Shown one piece after another: positions 8,050 to 16,329 of a stretch of DNA of 64,000 nt (position 1 is its first letter; every line of letters starts with the position of its first letter). This DNA comes from Pseudomonas sp. PA27(2017) (GTDB lineage: Bacteria; Pseudomonadota; Gammaproteobacteria; Pseudomonadales; Pseudomonadaceae). The stretch is taken from NCBI RefSeq assembly GCF_001945445.1, contig NZ_MSXW01000038.1, positions 1-64,000 on the forward strand. Reading direction: 5' to 3'. The notes under the pieces were generated by a model. The model was given only the letters and a program-made list of their open reading frames with translations. It had not been told where the DNA came from and did not search any database. The position numbers and the translations under genes were made by a program.

Positions 8050-9449
8050 TGCAGGACCTGTCTCTGCTGCAGAGACGCTACGGGCCGCGCTATCCGACTT
8101 ACCTGCTGATCGTGCTGATGCTCGGCAGCATGGCGATGATTCTGGCTTCGACCAGCGTCAACGTCGCGCTGCCGGCGATCATGGCCGACTTTCGCATCGG
8201 CCGCCCCGTGGCCCAGTGGCTGTCCACCGGCTTTCTCGCCTCGATGACCTCCGGGCTGCTGCTGTCAGCCTGGGCCCAGGCGCGTTTTGGCGCCAGGGCC
8301 ACGGCGCAGGCCGGCCTGGCGGTATTCATCGTCACCTCACTGCTCGCCCTGGTCGCCAGCGCGGCCTGGCAATTGATCACTTTGCGCATCATCCAGGGCT
8401 TGTGCGCCGGCATCGTCCAGCCGCTGGCCATGGTACTGATCTTCAGGGTATTCGCCGGCGGCGGTCGCGGCGCTGCCCTGGGTGCCTACGGGCTGGGCGT
8501 GATGATCGCGCCCACGCTGGGGCCGACCATCGGTGGTTACCTGGTCGATATCTTCGGCTGGTACGCGGTGTTCTGGCTGCCCTTGCCGATGTGCTTCCTG
8601 GCCATGCTGGCCGGCCTGTTCCTGATGCCCAGCGAGCGCCAGCGCGACACGCCGTTTCTCGACCTGTGGGCCTTCGTGCTGCTCAATGTCGGGTTGTTCG
8701 CCACCCTCGGCGCCTTGGCCGAGGCCCAACGTTTCCCCTGGGCCGAGCCACGCGTATGGGCGCCGGGCGTGACCGGAGTGGCGGCCATCGCCGGATTTCT
8801 GTGGCGTAGCCGCTTCAGCAGCCAGCCCTTGCTGCCGCTGGCGCTGTGGCGGCACGTCGGCTTTCGCAAGGCCAGCTGGGTGGCGCTGGCACTGGGTATG
8901 GGCCTGTACGGCACCACCTACATCATTCCGCTGCACGTGCAGGCCATCGAGGGCTACAGTGCGGGCTGGGCAGGCCTGCTGCTGTTGCCGACCGGCATCG
9001 TGATGGGCATTGCCTCGTTCATGGGCGGGCGCCTGAGCGATCACCTGTCGACGGACGTGCTGCTGGTCTCGGGCCTGCTCGCGCTGGTGGTGTCGTCGAT
9101 CGGTCTTGGCTGGCTGGAACCTGGGGCCTCTTTCGTCGTGCTGTGCTTCTGGGCCTGTGTCGGGCGGATCGGCCTCGGCATTCTGCTGCCGGCGCTGACC
9201 ACCGGCGCCTTGGACGCGCTCGACCGTGAGCAGGTGCCCCATGGCGCAGGTGCCATCACCTTCGTGCGGCAGCTCGGCGGGGCATTCGGTGTGAATCTTC
9301 TAACGTTTTTCCTGGAGTGGCGGCATCGCCAGGAGGGCGGTGATTTCCCTGCCGAGGTGGCGGCATTCCAGCAGAGTTTCTGGCTGATGGGCGCGCTGTT
9401 CGCGTTGACGATACTCGCGGCATGGCGCCTGAGGCCGTCACAAGGTTGA
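8049..9449 (+). CDS. DHA2 family (EmrB/QacA type) drug efflux MFS transporter
   Basis: This 466-residue polytopic inner-membrane protein has about 14 predicted membrane segments, as expected of the DHA2 drug:H+ antiporters. The first segment ends in the typical SVNVALPAIMADF, and ATGFLA-like WLSTGFLASM and the motif C-like GPTIGGYLVDIFGWYAVFW follow. It is translationally coupled to the MarR regulator upstream. No HlyD/EmrA-type membrane-fusion partner is adjacent. Substrates cannot be inferred from sequence. Confidence 0.87.
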   Translation: MQDLSLLQRRYGPRYPTYLLIVLMLGSMAMILASTSVNVALPAIMADFRIGRPVAQWLSTGFLASMTSGLLLSAWAQARFGARATAQAGLAVFIVTSLLALVASAAWQLITLRIIQGLCAGIVQPLAMVLIFRVFAGGGRGAALGAYGLGVMIAPTLGPTIGGYLVDIFGWYAVFWLPLPMCFLAMLAGLFLMPSERQRDTPFLDLWAFVLLNVGLFATLGALAEAQRFPWAEPRVWAPGVTGVAAIAGFLWRSRFSSQPLLPLALWRHVGFRKASWVALALGMGLYGTTYIIPLHVQAIEGYSAGWAGLLLLPTGIVMGIASFMGGRLSDHLSTDVLLVSGLLALVVSSIGLGWLEPGASFVVLCFWACVGRIGLGILLPALTTGALDALDREQVPHGAGAITFVRQLGGAFGVNLLTFFLEWRHRQEGGDFPAEVAAFQQSFWLMGALFALTILAAWRLRPSQG

Positions 9450-9685
9450 CGGCCATCACATAACTAGCCGTATTTCTGGCTTTTTGCGTATGATGGCCAG
9501 ATGCTCGACCGATATGAGTTGAACGGGCCGAGAAACTCGCAAGTCTTTGAATTATGACCATACTCACTACTCGGTGGGACAAGGAGCGTTTGCCGAGGCA
9601 GCGCTATGCACGCCGCACCTTGCAGAATCGTCGGCCCGGTTAGAGCCGCTGCAACTGTTTTCGAGCGGAGTTATCGGGAGCTTTT

Positions 9686-11797
9686 ATGACTCATGTTCGT
9701 CATCTGCTAATCGGCCTGGCATCGAGCTCGGCGTTCTATTCGGGGCTGGCGCCTGCGCTGGGGCTGGGTGAGATCACCCTGCATTCGGCACTCAACCAGC
9801 CACTGAACGCTGAAATCCAGTTGCTGGCGGTGGGCGACGACATGACCACCTCGGATATCAAGGTGGCGTTGGCGCCAGCCGATGCCTTCAACCGTGCCGG
9901 CGTCGACCGCGTTTATTTCCTCAACGATTTGCGTTTCAGCCCCTTGCTGCGTGGCGGTAAGAGTGTCGTGCGGGTGGTGTCCAACCAGCCGGTGCGCGAG
10001 CCCTACCTGAACTTCATCGTCGAGCTGAAGCGCCCCGGTGGGCAGTTGCTGCGCGAATACACGGTGCTGCTCGATCCGCCGTCTTCGTCCGCTTACAGCA
10101 GCCAGGCCGCGCCGGTGGGCGATCAGCAGTTCACGTCCTACGCGCCACCACGCCGCACGCCGATCGCCAGCCGCGGTGAGCGTTACCAGGTGGCTAGCGG
10201 CGAAAGCCTGTGGACCATCGCTTCCAAGCTGCGCGTCGATGGCGACAAGTCGTCGTTGCAGGACCTGATGCTCGACATCCACGCGCTCAACCCTGATGCG
10301 TTCAGCAACGGTGATATCCATCGCCTGCGCGCTGGCGCTTCACTGCTGCTGCCCGATCACGCACGCGTGGCCGAGGCCGCGCCGGCTCAGCCTGCCGACG
10401 CCGCGCCTGCGCAGCCGGCCGCACCGGCGCAGATCATCCCCGACACCGCTCCCCAGCAGCCTGCCGAACCGCAGGTCGAGGTGCTGGCGCAGATTCGTCG
10501 TGTCGAGGAGGAGGTCGCCAACCGCACCGCCGAGAACCTGCAACTGCAGCAGGATCTGTTGACCGTGCAGAACCAGTTGAAGGACATGATGACGCGCATG
10601 GACGCGCGTGATCAGCAGATCGCCCAGTTGCTCGAACAACTGGCCCAGCGCCCGGCAGCCGCGCCGGTCGCACCCGCTGAGCCAGCGCCACAAGCCGCCG
10701 CGCCAAGTGCTGCCGCGCAGCCCGCGCCGGCACCGGCCACCGCTGCAGCGCAGCCGGCTCAGACAGAGGGATTCTGGAGCCTTTGGAACATCCTGATGGC
10801 TGCCCTGTTGGGGTTGCTGGCGCTGCTGCTGGTGTTGTTCAAGCGCAAGCGCAAACCCGATCCGCAGGCCATCGCCGAGCCGGTAGTCGTCGTGCCGCCG
10901 GTGGTACAGGCATCTGTAGCCGAGCCCGTCGAGCCAGTCGTCGTACCGCGCGCCGCGGAGGTGGATGTACCGCCGCCGGTGCGAGCGCCGATCGCGCCAC
11001 GCACCGACACCAGCTCCACCGATCCGCTGGACGCTGCCAATATCTACCTGGCCTACGGCCGTCTGGGCGAGGCGGTATCGGTGCTGCGTCAGGCGTCCCA
11101 GGCCAATCCGCAACGCCTGGATATCGGCTTCCGTCTGCTTGAGGTGTTGGCGCAGAAGGGCAATGTCGCCGCCTTTGCCGAAGAAGAAATGCGCTTGCGT
11201 CAGGCTGGCTTCGACGGTGCCCGTATCGATGCGCTCAAGACGGGCTACCCGGCGCTGTTCGCCCAGCCGGCCGATGAGCTTGAGCCGCTCGAGTCGCTCG
11301 GGCCGCTGGAAGATCTGACCCTGGATCTGGACGAGGTGCCCGCGCCAGCGCCCCAGCAAAAGCCCCAGGAGGACGACTTCCAGCTCAACCTCGACGACCT
11401 GTCGCTGGATGCCGACTGGGATCTGGTGAACCCCTTCGAAAACGCCTCGCGCAAGAAGCGCCCTGGTGCCGAAGCGGATACGCCGACGGTGCCCGAGGAA
11501 ACGCCAGAGGATATCTTCGGCCATGACGTTCACAGCCCGTTCGCCGGCACCATGCTGGTCGAGGAGGAAGGGCCGCAGGAGCAATGGCTGGAACTGGATG
11601 AGCTGCCAGCGGAATCGTCCGAGGACGCCGAGCGCTTCGTCACCAATCACCAGAACCTCACCAAGCTCAACCTGGCGATGGCCTATATCGAACAGGATGA
11701 CCTGGAAGCCGCCTGTGACATCCTCAACGAGGTGATCAACGAAGGCGACGAGGAAGAGAAGCAGGAAGCCCGCGAGTTGCTCGCGCGTATTGCGTAG
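9686..11797 (+). CDS. FimV-like LysM/TPR polar membrane protein
   Basis: This 703-residue protein has FimV/HubP architecture. It starts with a signal-like segment and the FimV N-terminal domain (LGEITLHSALNQPLNAEIQL), followed by a LysM domain (about 165-220, YQVASGESLWTIASKLR). Next come an Ala/Pro linker, a coiled coil (about 260-320), a second Ala/Pro stretch and one membrane helix (about 365-385, WNILMAALLGLLALLLVLF). The cytoplasmic part is acidic, with a TPR-like region, and ends in the conserved FimV C-terminal motif NLTKLNLAMAYIEQDDLEAA. FimV organises the cell pole and type IV pili in P. aeruginosa. This locus, next to recQ and MarR rather than truA, suggests a second, shorter paralogue. 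GGGAG precedes the ATG. Confidence 0.88.
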   Translation: MTHVRHLLIGLASSSAFYSGLAPALGLGEITLHSALNQPLNAEIQLLAVGDDMTTSDIKVALAPADAFNRAGVDRVYFLNDLRFSPLLRGGKSVVRVVSNQPVREPYLNFIVELKRPGGQLLREYTVLLDPPSSSAYSSQAAPVGDQQFTSYAPPRRTPIASRGERYQVASGESLWTIASKLRVDGDKSSLQDLMLDIHALNPDAFSNGDIHRLRAGASLLLPDHARVAEAAPAQPADAAPAQPAAPAQIIPDTAPQQPAEPQVEVLAQIRRVEEEVANRTAENLQLQQDLLTVQNQLKDMMTRMDARDQQIAQLLEQLAQRPAAAPVAPAEPAPQAAAPSAAAQPAPAPATAAAQPAQTEGFWSLWNILMAALLGLLALLLVLFKRKRKPDPQAIAEPVVVVPPVVQASVAEPVEPVVVPRAAEVDVPPPVRAPIAPRTDTSSTDPLDAANIYLAYGRLGEAVSVLRQASQANPQRLDIGFRLLEVLAQKGNVAAFAEEEMRLRQAGFDGARIDALKTGYPALFAQPADELEPLESLGPLEDLTLDLDEVPAPAPQQKPQEDDFQLNLDDLSLDADWDLVNPFENASRKKRPGAEADTPTVPEETPEDIFGHDVHSPFAGTMLVEEEGPQEQWLELDELPAESSEDAERFVTNHQNLTKLNLAMAYIEQDDLEAACDILNEVINEGDEEEKQEARELLARIA

Positions 11798-11801
11798 AGG
11801 C

Positions 11802-12760
11802 GCCGATTGCAGCCTTATCGCGACTACGATGTTGCGCCCACTCTTCGCCGTGGCTCGCGGCTCCTAAGCGATCGCGTGCAACCCAACACTCACGTAGGAG
11901 CGCCGCCCCGGCGCGAAGCGATTGCAGCCTTGCCGCGAATACGGCATTGCGCTCACCATTCGCCGCGGGTCGCGGCTCCTACAGGATCGCGTGCAACCCA
12001 ATACTCTGTAGGAGCGCCGCCCCGGCGCGAAGCGATTGCAGCCTTGCCGCGAATACGGCATTGCGCTCACCATTCGCCGCGGGTCGGGGCTCCTACGCGA
12101 TCGCGTGCAATCCAGCACTCATGTAGGAGCGCCGACCTCGGCGCGAAGCGATTGCAGCTTTGCGGCGGTTACGGCATTGCGCCCACCATTCGCCGCGGGT
12201 CGCGGCTCCTACAGGATCGCGTGCAATCCAGCACTCATGTAGGAGCGCCGACCTCGGCGCGAAGCGATTGCGGCCTTGCCGCGAATACGGCATTGCGCTC
12301 ACCATTCGCCGCGGGTCGCGGCTCCTACAGGATCGCGTGCAACCGAATACTCTGTAGGAGCGCCGCCCCGGCGCGAAGCGACTGCAGCTTTGCCGCGGTT
12401 ACGGCATTGCGCCCACCATTCGCCGCGGGTCGCGGCTCCTACAGGATCGCGTGCAACCCAACACTCACGTAGGAGCGCCGCCCCGGCGTGAAGCGATTGC
12501 AGCCTTGCCGCGAATACGGCATTGCGCTCACCATTCGCCGCGGGTCGCGGCTCCTACGCGATCGCGTGCAACCCAATACTCTGTAGGAGCGCCGACCTCG
12601 GCGCGAAGCGATTGCAGCTTTGCGGCGGTTACGGCATTGCGCCCACCATTCGCCGCGGGTCGCGGCTCCTACGCGATCGCGTGCAATCCAGCACTCATGT
12701 AGGAGCGCCGACCTCGGCGCGAAGCGATTGCGGCCTCACCGCAATGACGGCATGCGCGCC
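11802..12760 (+). repeat. Tandem array of seven full BIME units (114-116 bp)
   Basis: GTAGGAG starts recur at 11894, 12008, 12123, 12239, 12354, 12469, 12583 and 12699, a period of 114-116 bp. A degenerate half-unit precedes them and a truncated one follows. Each unit reads GTAGGAGCGCCG(CCCC or ACCTC)GGCGCGAAGCG, then a GCAGC(C/T)TTGC(C/G)GCG spacer, then CGCCGCGGGTCGCGGCTCCTAC, then G(A)GATCGCGTGCAA and a short variable tail. The first and last blocks form opposed REP-like half-sites, so a unit is a BIME. No real gene is present: open frames across the array only reflect the repeat. Confidence 0.93.
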
Positions 12761-12828
12761 GCTATCCTCCGCGCACAAGACAATGCTCTTCGGCGCTAAG
12801 ATGGCCGCATTAGCTGCGGAGACGATTG

Positions 12829-13122
12829 ATGACACCTGATAAAGCGGAAGTAACCATCACCTACTGCACCCAGTGCCAATGGCTGCTTCGCGCTGCCTGG
12901 CTGGCTCAGGAGCTGCTTTCCACTTTCGCCGATGACCTGGCCAGGGTCAGCCTGGAGCCGGCCACCGGCGGTACGTTCCGCATTCAGTGCAACGGCGTTG
13001 AGATCTGGGAGCGCAAGGCTGACGGTGGTTTCCCCGAGGCCAAGGTGCTCAAGCAGCGGGTGCGCGATCAGATCGATCCGGCCCGCGACCTGGGCCATAA
13101 CGATCGCCCGGCTGGTAGCTGA
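12829..13122 (+). CDS. SelT/SelW/SelH family (Rdx) thioredoxin-like protein
   Basis: This 97-residue protein has a beta-alpha-beta start with the redox motif CTQC near residues 14-17 (TITYCTQCQWLLRAAWLAQELL), the hallmark of the SelW-like Rdx family. Cysteine replaces selenocysteine and there is no in-frame UGA. FPEAKVLKQRVRDQI is the typical C-terminal segment. The bacterial role is unknown, presumably thiol redox chemistry in the cytoplasm. A GGAG lies 8 bases before ATG 12829. It follows the BIME array directly. Confidence 0.88.
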   Translation: MTPDKAEVTITYCTQCQWLLRAAWLAQELLSTFADDLARVSLEPATGGTFRIQCNGVEIWERKADGGFPEAKVLKQRVRDQIDPARDLGHNDRPAGS

Positions 13123-13136
13123 AACCGACCAGCGCG

Positions 13137-13472
13137 TCAGGCCAGGCGTGCGCCGTTGGGCAATGGCTTGTCGAAGCTGGCCAGCACCACCTTGCCGTCG
13201 CTGTCATAAACACCCGTGACCAGTACGTCGGAACGCACTCCGGCAACACGCTTGGGTGCGAAATTGCACACGCACAGCACTTGGCGCCCCACCAGCTCGT
13301 CGGCGCGGTAATGGGCGGTCAGCTGTGCGCTGGAGGTGCGGATGCCCAATTCGCCGAGGTCGACCTGCAGCATATAGGCAGGCTTGGTTGCTTTGGCGTT
13401 GGGTGCCGCGCTGATTACGGTGCCGACGCGTAGTTCGACGCGCTCGAAGTCCTGCCACTCGATGATCTGCAT
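13137..13472 (-). CDS. CsaA/YgjH-like tRNA-binding domain protein
   Basis: This 111-residue protein is made almost entirely of one OB-fold tRNA-binding domain. Seen are RVELRVGTVISAAPNAKATKPAYMLQVDLG, SSAQLTAHY and VLCVCNFAPKRVAGVRSDVLV, all typical of the CsaA/YgjH family related to the C-terminal domain of MetRS. Start ATG 13472 gives the usual family length (about 110). Described members dimerise and bind tRNA or act as chaperones; the exact function is unclear. Confidence 0.88.
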   Translation of the reverse strand: MQIIEWQDFERVELRVGTVISAAPNAKATKPAYMLQVDLGELGIRTSSAQLTAHYRADELVGRQVLCVCNFAPKRVAGVRSDVLVTGVYDSDGKVVLASFDKPLPNGARLA

Positions 13473-13537
13473 GATGCGCTCCTGTTTTGATCGCACTTTA
13501 GCGTGCTGGCTCGGGAGGCGCTGTCGCGGGACTGGCG

Positions 13538-14296
13538 TTAATCGTCGCCAGAGTGGCGTTCACGCAGCGCCCTCGGCGTTTCACCGAATTGCCGGGAGAG
13601 GGCAGCAGTGAAAGCGCTCTGCGAGGTATAGCCGACCCGGGCGGCGATCTCGCCGACGCTCAGGCGGCTGTTGTGCAGCAGTTGGCGGCCCAGGCGCAGG
13701 CGTTTGTCACGCACGTAGGCCATGGGCGTGAGCCCGGTCTCGTCGAGAAAACGGTGGTGGAAGCGTGCTGCCGAAAGCCCGGTCAGGCCGGCCAGGTCCG
13801 CCACCTGGATGGGGTGAGCCGCGTGCCGTTCGATGTAGGCGTTCAGCGCGCTCAATGGCAGACCCGGGCTTGGGCGCAGTTGCGCCTGGGTATTGAGGCT
13901 GGCCAGCAGCAGGATGGCGCCTTGGCGAGCGATCAGCGGATCATCCACCGCGCTGGCTGCCAGCCAGTTGACCAGGCCGCTTTGCGCAGCCGAAAGCTCG
14001 ACTTTTCGCGGCTTCTCCAGGAGGCGGTGGCTGGCGTCGACATGGTCACCCAGGTGCCGCTCCAGCCAGTCACCGGCTGGAACGTCGAGGACCAGGCATT
14101 CGCTGCCGTTGCGGCTTTCGCAGGCGTGGCGTGCATCAGCCGGCACCACGGCCAAGGTTTGCCGGCTGACGCGAGTGCCCATGCCCGCAACCTCGAACTG
14201 CAGGTGGCCGCTCAGGCCGAACACCAACTGGGCGTGCCCATGTTCGTGACAGAGGATGTCCTGATGGTAATGGCGAACTGACAAAAGCGCTGACAT
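13538..14296 (-). CDS. AraC family transcriptional regulator
   Basis: This 252-residue regulator has an N-terminal cupin-like sensor (HEHGHAQLVFGLSGHLQFE) and a C-terminal pair of helix-turn-helix motifs. The second ends in the family signature VGEIAARVGYTSQSAFTAALSRQFGETPRALRE. GAGGAA lies properly spaced before ATG 14296. It is divergent from plcP, sharing the upstream region that holds the Pho-box-like array. The ligand and targets are unknown. Confidence 0.87.
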   Translation of the reverse strand: MSALLSVRHYHQDILCHEHGHAQLVFGLSGHLQFEVAGMGTRVSRQTLAVVPADARHACESRNGSECLVLDVPAGDWLERHLGDHVDASHRLLEKPRKVELSAAQSGLVNWLAASAVDDPLIARQGAILLLASLNTQAQLRPSPGLPLSALNAYIERHAAHPIQVADLAGLTGLSAARFHHRFLDETGLTPMAYVRDKRLRLGRQLLHNSRLSVGEIAARVGYTSQSAFTAALSRQFGETPRALRERHSGDD

Positions 14297-14378
14297 GGCG
14301 TGTTCCTCGAGCAGTGGAGCCAGTTTACGCCGTGGCTGACGCTTTGCGCGCACGGGTTAGTGGGGGAGCGGAGTACGG

Positions 14379-14418
14379 TCGTCATCGAATTGCCATGCTG
14401 CGTTCACAATCAGTTCAC
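14379..14418 (+). promoter_or_regulatory. Phased Pho-box-like array before plcP
   Basis: Four heptamers, TCGTCAT, TTGCCAT, CGTTCAC and AGTTCAC, are each separated by exactly 4 bp (14379, 14390, 14401, 14412). Their TCAT/CCAT/TCAC/TCAC cores are strictly 11 bp apart. This is the geometry of tandem PhoB half-sites (consensus CTGTCAT-N4-CTGTCAT). Each heptamer matches the consensus only in part, about 4-5 of 7. The array ends 43 bp before the plcP ATG. PhoB control is also expected from the known role of plcP-agt. Confidence 0.6.
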
Positions 14419-14461
14419 CGCGCTCGCGCAAGCTCGGCCAAAATCTGCCGGAGACCGCCCG

Positions 14462-15286
14462 ATGAGCATCGAACCCCTGGTAAGACAGAGCCGCAAGCAA
14501 CGCGTACGTACGCTGTGGATCTCCGACGTGCACCTGGGCACGCGCGACAGCCAGGCCGAACACCTGGCGGCTTTTCTCAAACGCTATCAGGCCGAGCGGA
14601 TCTATCTGGTGGGCGACATCATCGATGGCTGGAAGCTGCGCGGCGGTATCTATTGGCCCCAGGCGCACACCAACGTGATTCGCCGCCTGCTGACCATGAG
14701 CAAGCGCGGCACCGAGGTCATCTATGTCACCGGCAACCACGACGAATTTCTGCGCCGTTACTCGAAGCTGCTGCTGGGCAACATCCAGCTGGTCGACGAA
14801 GCCGAGCACGTGACTGCCGATGGCCGCAAGCTGCTGGTCATTCATGGCGACCAGTTCGACGTGATTACCCGCTATCACCGCTGGCTGGCATTTCTCGGTG
14901 ACTCGGCGTACACGGTGACCCTGGTGCTCAACCGCTGGCTCAACCATTGGCGGCGCCGTTACGGCTATGGCTACTGGTCACTGTCGGCTTACCTCAAGCA
15001 CAAGGTGAAGACGGCGGTGAACTTCATCAGCGATTTCGAGGAGGCGATCACCCACGAGTGCGCGCGGCGGGGCTTCAACGGCGTGGTATGCGGGCATATC
15101 CACCACGCCGAGATCCGCAAGCTGGGCGAGGTCGAATACCTCAATTGTGGCGACTGGGTCGAGTCCTGTACGGCGCTGATCGAGCACCCGGACGGCCGCA
15201 TCGAGCTCTATCGGCTGGCCGAGGAGCAGCAGCGTCTGGCGCAGATGCAGGCCGACAAGGTGGCGGTCATCGAGCCGGCGGCATGA
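14462..15286 (+). CDS. plcP: PlcP-type metallophosphoesterase for lipid remodelling
   Basis: This 274-residue calcineurin-like phosphoesterase resembles LpxH. Metal-binding motifs are DVH (22-24), GDIID (51-55), GNHD (91-94), a central HGDQFD and GHIHHAE (from 211). In P. aeruginosa and rhizobia, the homologue PlcP removes the phosphorylated head group from phospholipids during phosphate starvation, giving diacylglycerol. The next gene, a glycosyltransferase, overlaps by 4 nt (ATGA) and would then make glycolipids. This pairing, and the position next to cyaB, argue for PlcP rather than true LpxH. The phased Pho-box-like sequence upstream supports this. Confidence 0.85.
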   Translation: MSIEPLVRQSRKQRVRTLWISDVHLGTRDSQAEHLAAFLKRYQAERIYLVGDIIDGWKLRGGIYWPQAHTNVIRRLLTMSKRGTEVIYVTGNHDEFLRRYSKLLLGNIQLVDEAEHVTADGRKLLVIHGDQFDVITRYHRWLAFLGDSAYTVTLVLNRWLNHWRRRYGYGYWSLSAYLKHKVKTAVNFISDFEEAITHECARRGFNGVVCGHIHHAEIRKLGEVEYLNCGDWVESCTALIEHPDGRIELYRLAEEQQRLAQMQADKVAVIEPAA

Positions 15287-16317
15287 GGCTGCTGATCGTC
15301 AGCGACGCCTGGGCGCCCCAGGTCAATGGTGTGGTCACCAGCCTATTGGCATTGGTTGACGAGCTACGCGCCATGGGGCATCAGGTCGAGGTGCTGTCGC
15401 CGCTGACCTTTCGCTGCATACCATGCCCGAGTTATGGGGAAATCCCCCTGGCCTGGAATCTGTGGCGCGTCGGCCCGGCCATCGAGGCTTTCGCGCCGGA
15501 CTGCGTGCATCTGGCGACCGAAGGCCCGTTGGGCTGGGCCGCCAGGCGTTGGTTGCTACGCCGTGGCCTGGCGTTTTCCAGCGCGGTGCACACGCGCTTT
15601 CCCGAATACCTGACGGCGCGCTGCAGCTGGATCGGGCTGGGAGTGGGCTATGCCTGTTTGCGGCTGTTCCACCGGCATAGCCAGGCGGTGCTGGTCAGTA
15701 CCGAGCGCCTGCGCACCGGGTTGGCCGGGCGCGGGCTCAGGCGTCTGGTGCTGTGGCGCAAGGGCGTGGACACGCGGCGTTTCGCACCCAGACCGGGAAC
15801 CGCTGCACCGGTGAGTGCGGTCTTTCTTTATGTCGGGCGTATCGCGCCGGAGAAAAACCTGCAGGCGTTTCTCGACCTGCAATTGCCAGGTGAGAAGTGG
15901 GTGGTGGGTGATGGCCCGCAACGCCCGATGCTGGAGCAGGCCTATCCGGGGGTAAAATTCTTCGGCTATCAGCATGGTGAGGCACTTGCCGATTTCTACC
16001 GGCGTGCCAGTGTGCTGGTGTTTCCGTCGCTAACCGACACCTACGGCTTGGTGATGCTCGAAGCCCAGGCCTGCGGCACGCCGGTGGCGGCCTTTGCCGT
16101 GGCCGGGCCGCTGGATGTGGTGGTGCCGGGTGTCACCGGCGTGGTTGGCGAGGATTTGCGTGATGCTTGCCTGGCGGCACTGGAGCTGGATCGCGCACGT
16201 TGCGCCGAGGAGGCGGGGCGCCAATCGTGGAGGGCTTCGGCTGTGGAGTTTCTCGCCAGCCAGCCGCTGCTCAACGGCACCCCGGCGAAACTGACGACGG
16301 TGGCGCGCAGTTGCTGA
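15283..16317 (+). CDS. GT4-family glycosyltransferase, probable Agt for glycolipid synthesis
   Basis: This 344-residue GT-B fold transferase of family GT4 has the N-terminal motif RLLIVSDAWAPQVNGVVTSL, the donor-site motif VGRIAPEKNL near residue 184, and the E-x7-E-type signature VMLEAQACGTPVAA near 257. It is coupled by a 4-nt overlap to plcP. In Pseudomonas this partner (Agt1) transfers a sugar to diacylglycerol to replace phospholipids under phosphate limitation. The sugar specificity cannot be read from the sequence. The start at ATG 15283 matches the conserved N-terminus. Confidence 0.83.
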   Translation: MRLLIVSDAWAPQVNGVVTSLLALVDELRAMGHQVEVLSPLTFRCIPCPSYGEIPLAWNLWRVGPAIEAFAPDCVHLATEGPLGWAARRWLLRRGLAFSSAVHTRFPEYLTARCSWIGLGVGYACLRLFHRHSQAVLVSTERLRTGLAGRGLRRLVLWRKGVDTRRFAPRPGTAAPVSAVFLYVGRIAPEKNLQAFLDLQLPGEKWVVGDGPQRPMLEQAYPGVKFFGYQHGEALADFYRRASVLVFPSLTDTYGLVMLEAQACGTPVAAFAVAGPLDVVVPGVTGVVGEDLRDACLAALELDRARCAEEAGRQSWRASAVEFLASQPLLNGTPAKLTTVARSC

Positions 16318-16329
16318 GCGCCGCTCGCG

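Noticed and set aside
11807..12760. Open frames of 80-220 codons in the repeat array
   Set aside because: They repeat the same peptide once per 115-bp unit in shifting frames, as expected from the DNA repeat. No ribosome-binding site or non-repetitive domain is present.
11802..12760. CRISPR array
   Set aside because: The repeat unit fills the whole 115-bp period. There are no unique spacers of about 30 bp and no cas genes.
12829..13122. Selenoprotein
   Set aside because: The redox motif is CTQC with ordinary cysteine codons, and no in-frame TGA or SECIS-like need is present.
14462..15286. Housekeeping LpxH (UDP-2,3-diacylglucosamine hydrolase)
   Set aside because: Motifs are similar, but the coupled glycosyltransferase, the neighbouring cyaB and the phased Pho-box-like array match PlcP-Agt. 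A canonical lpxH is expected elsewhere.
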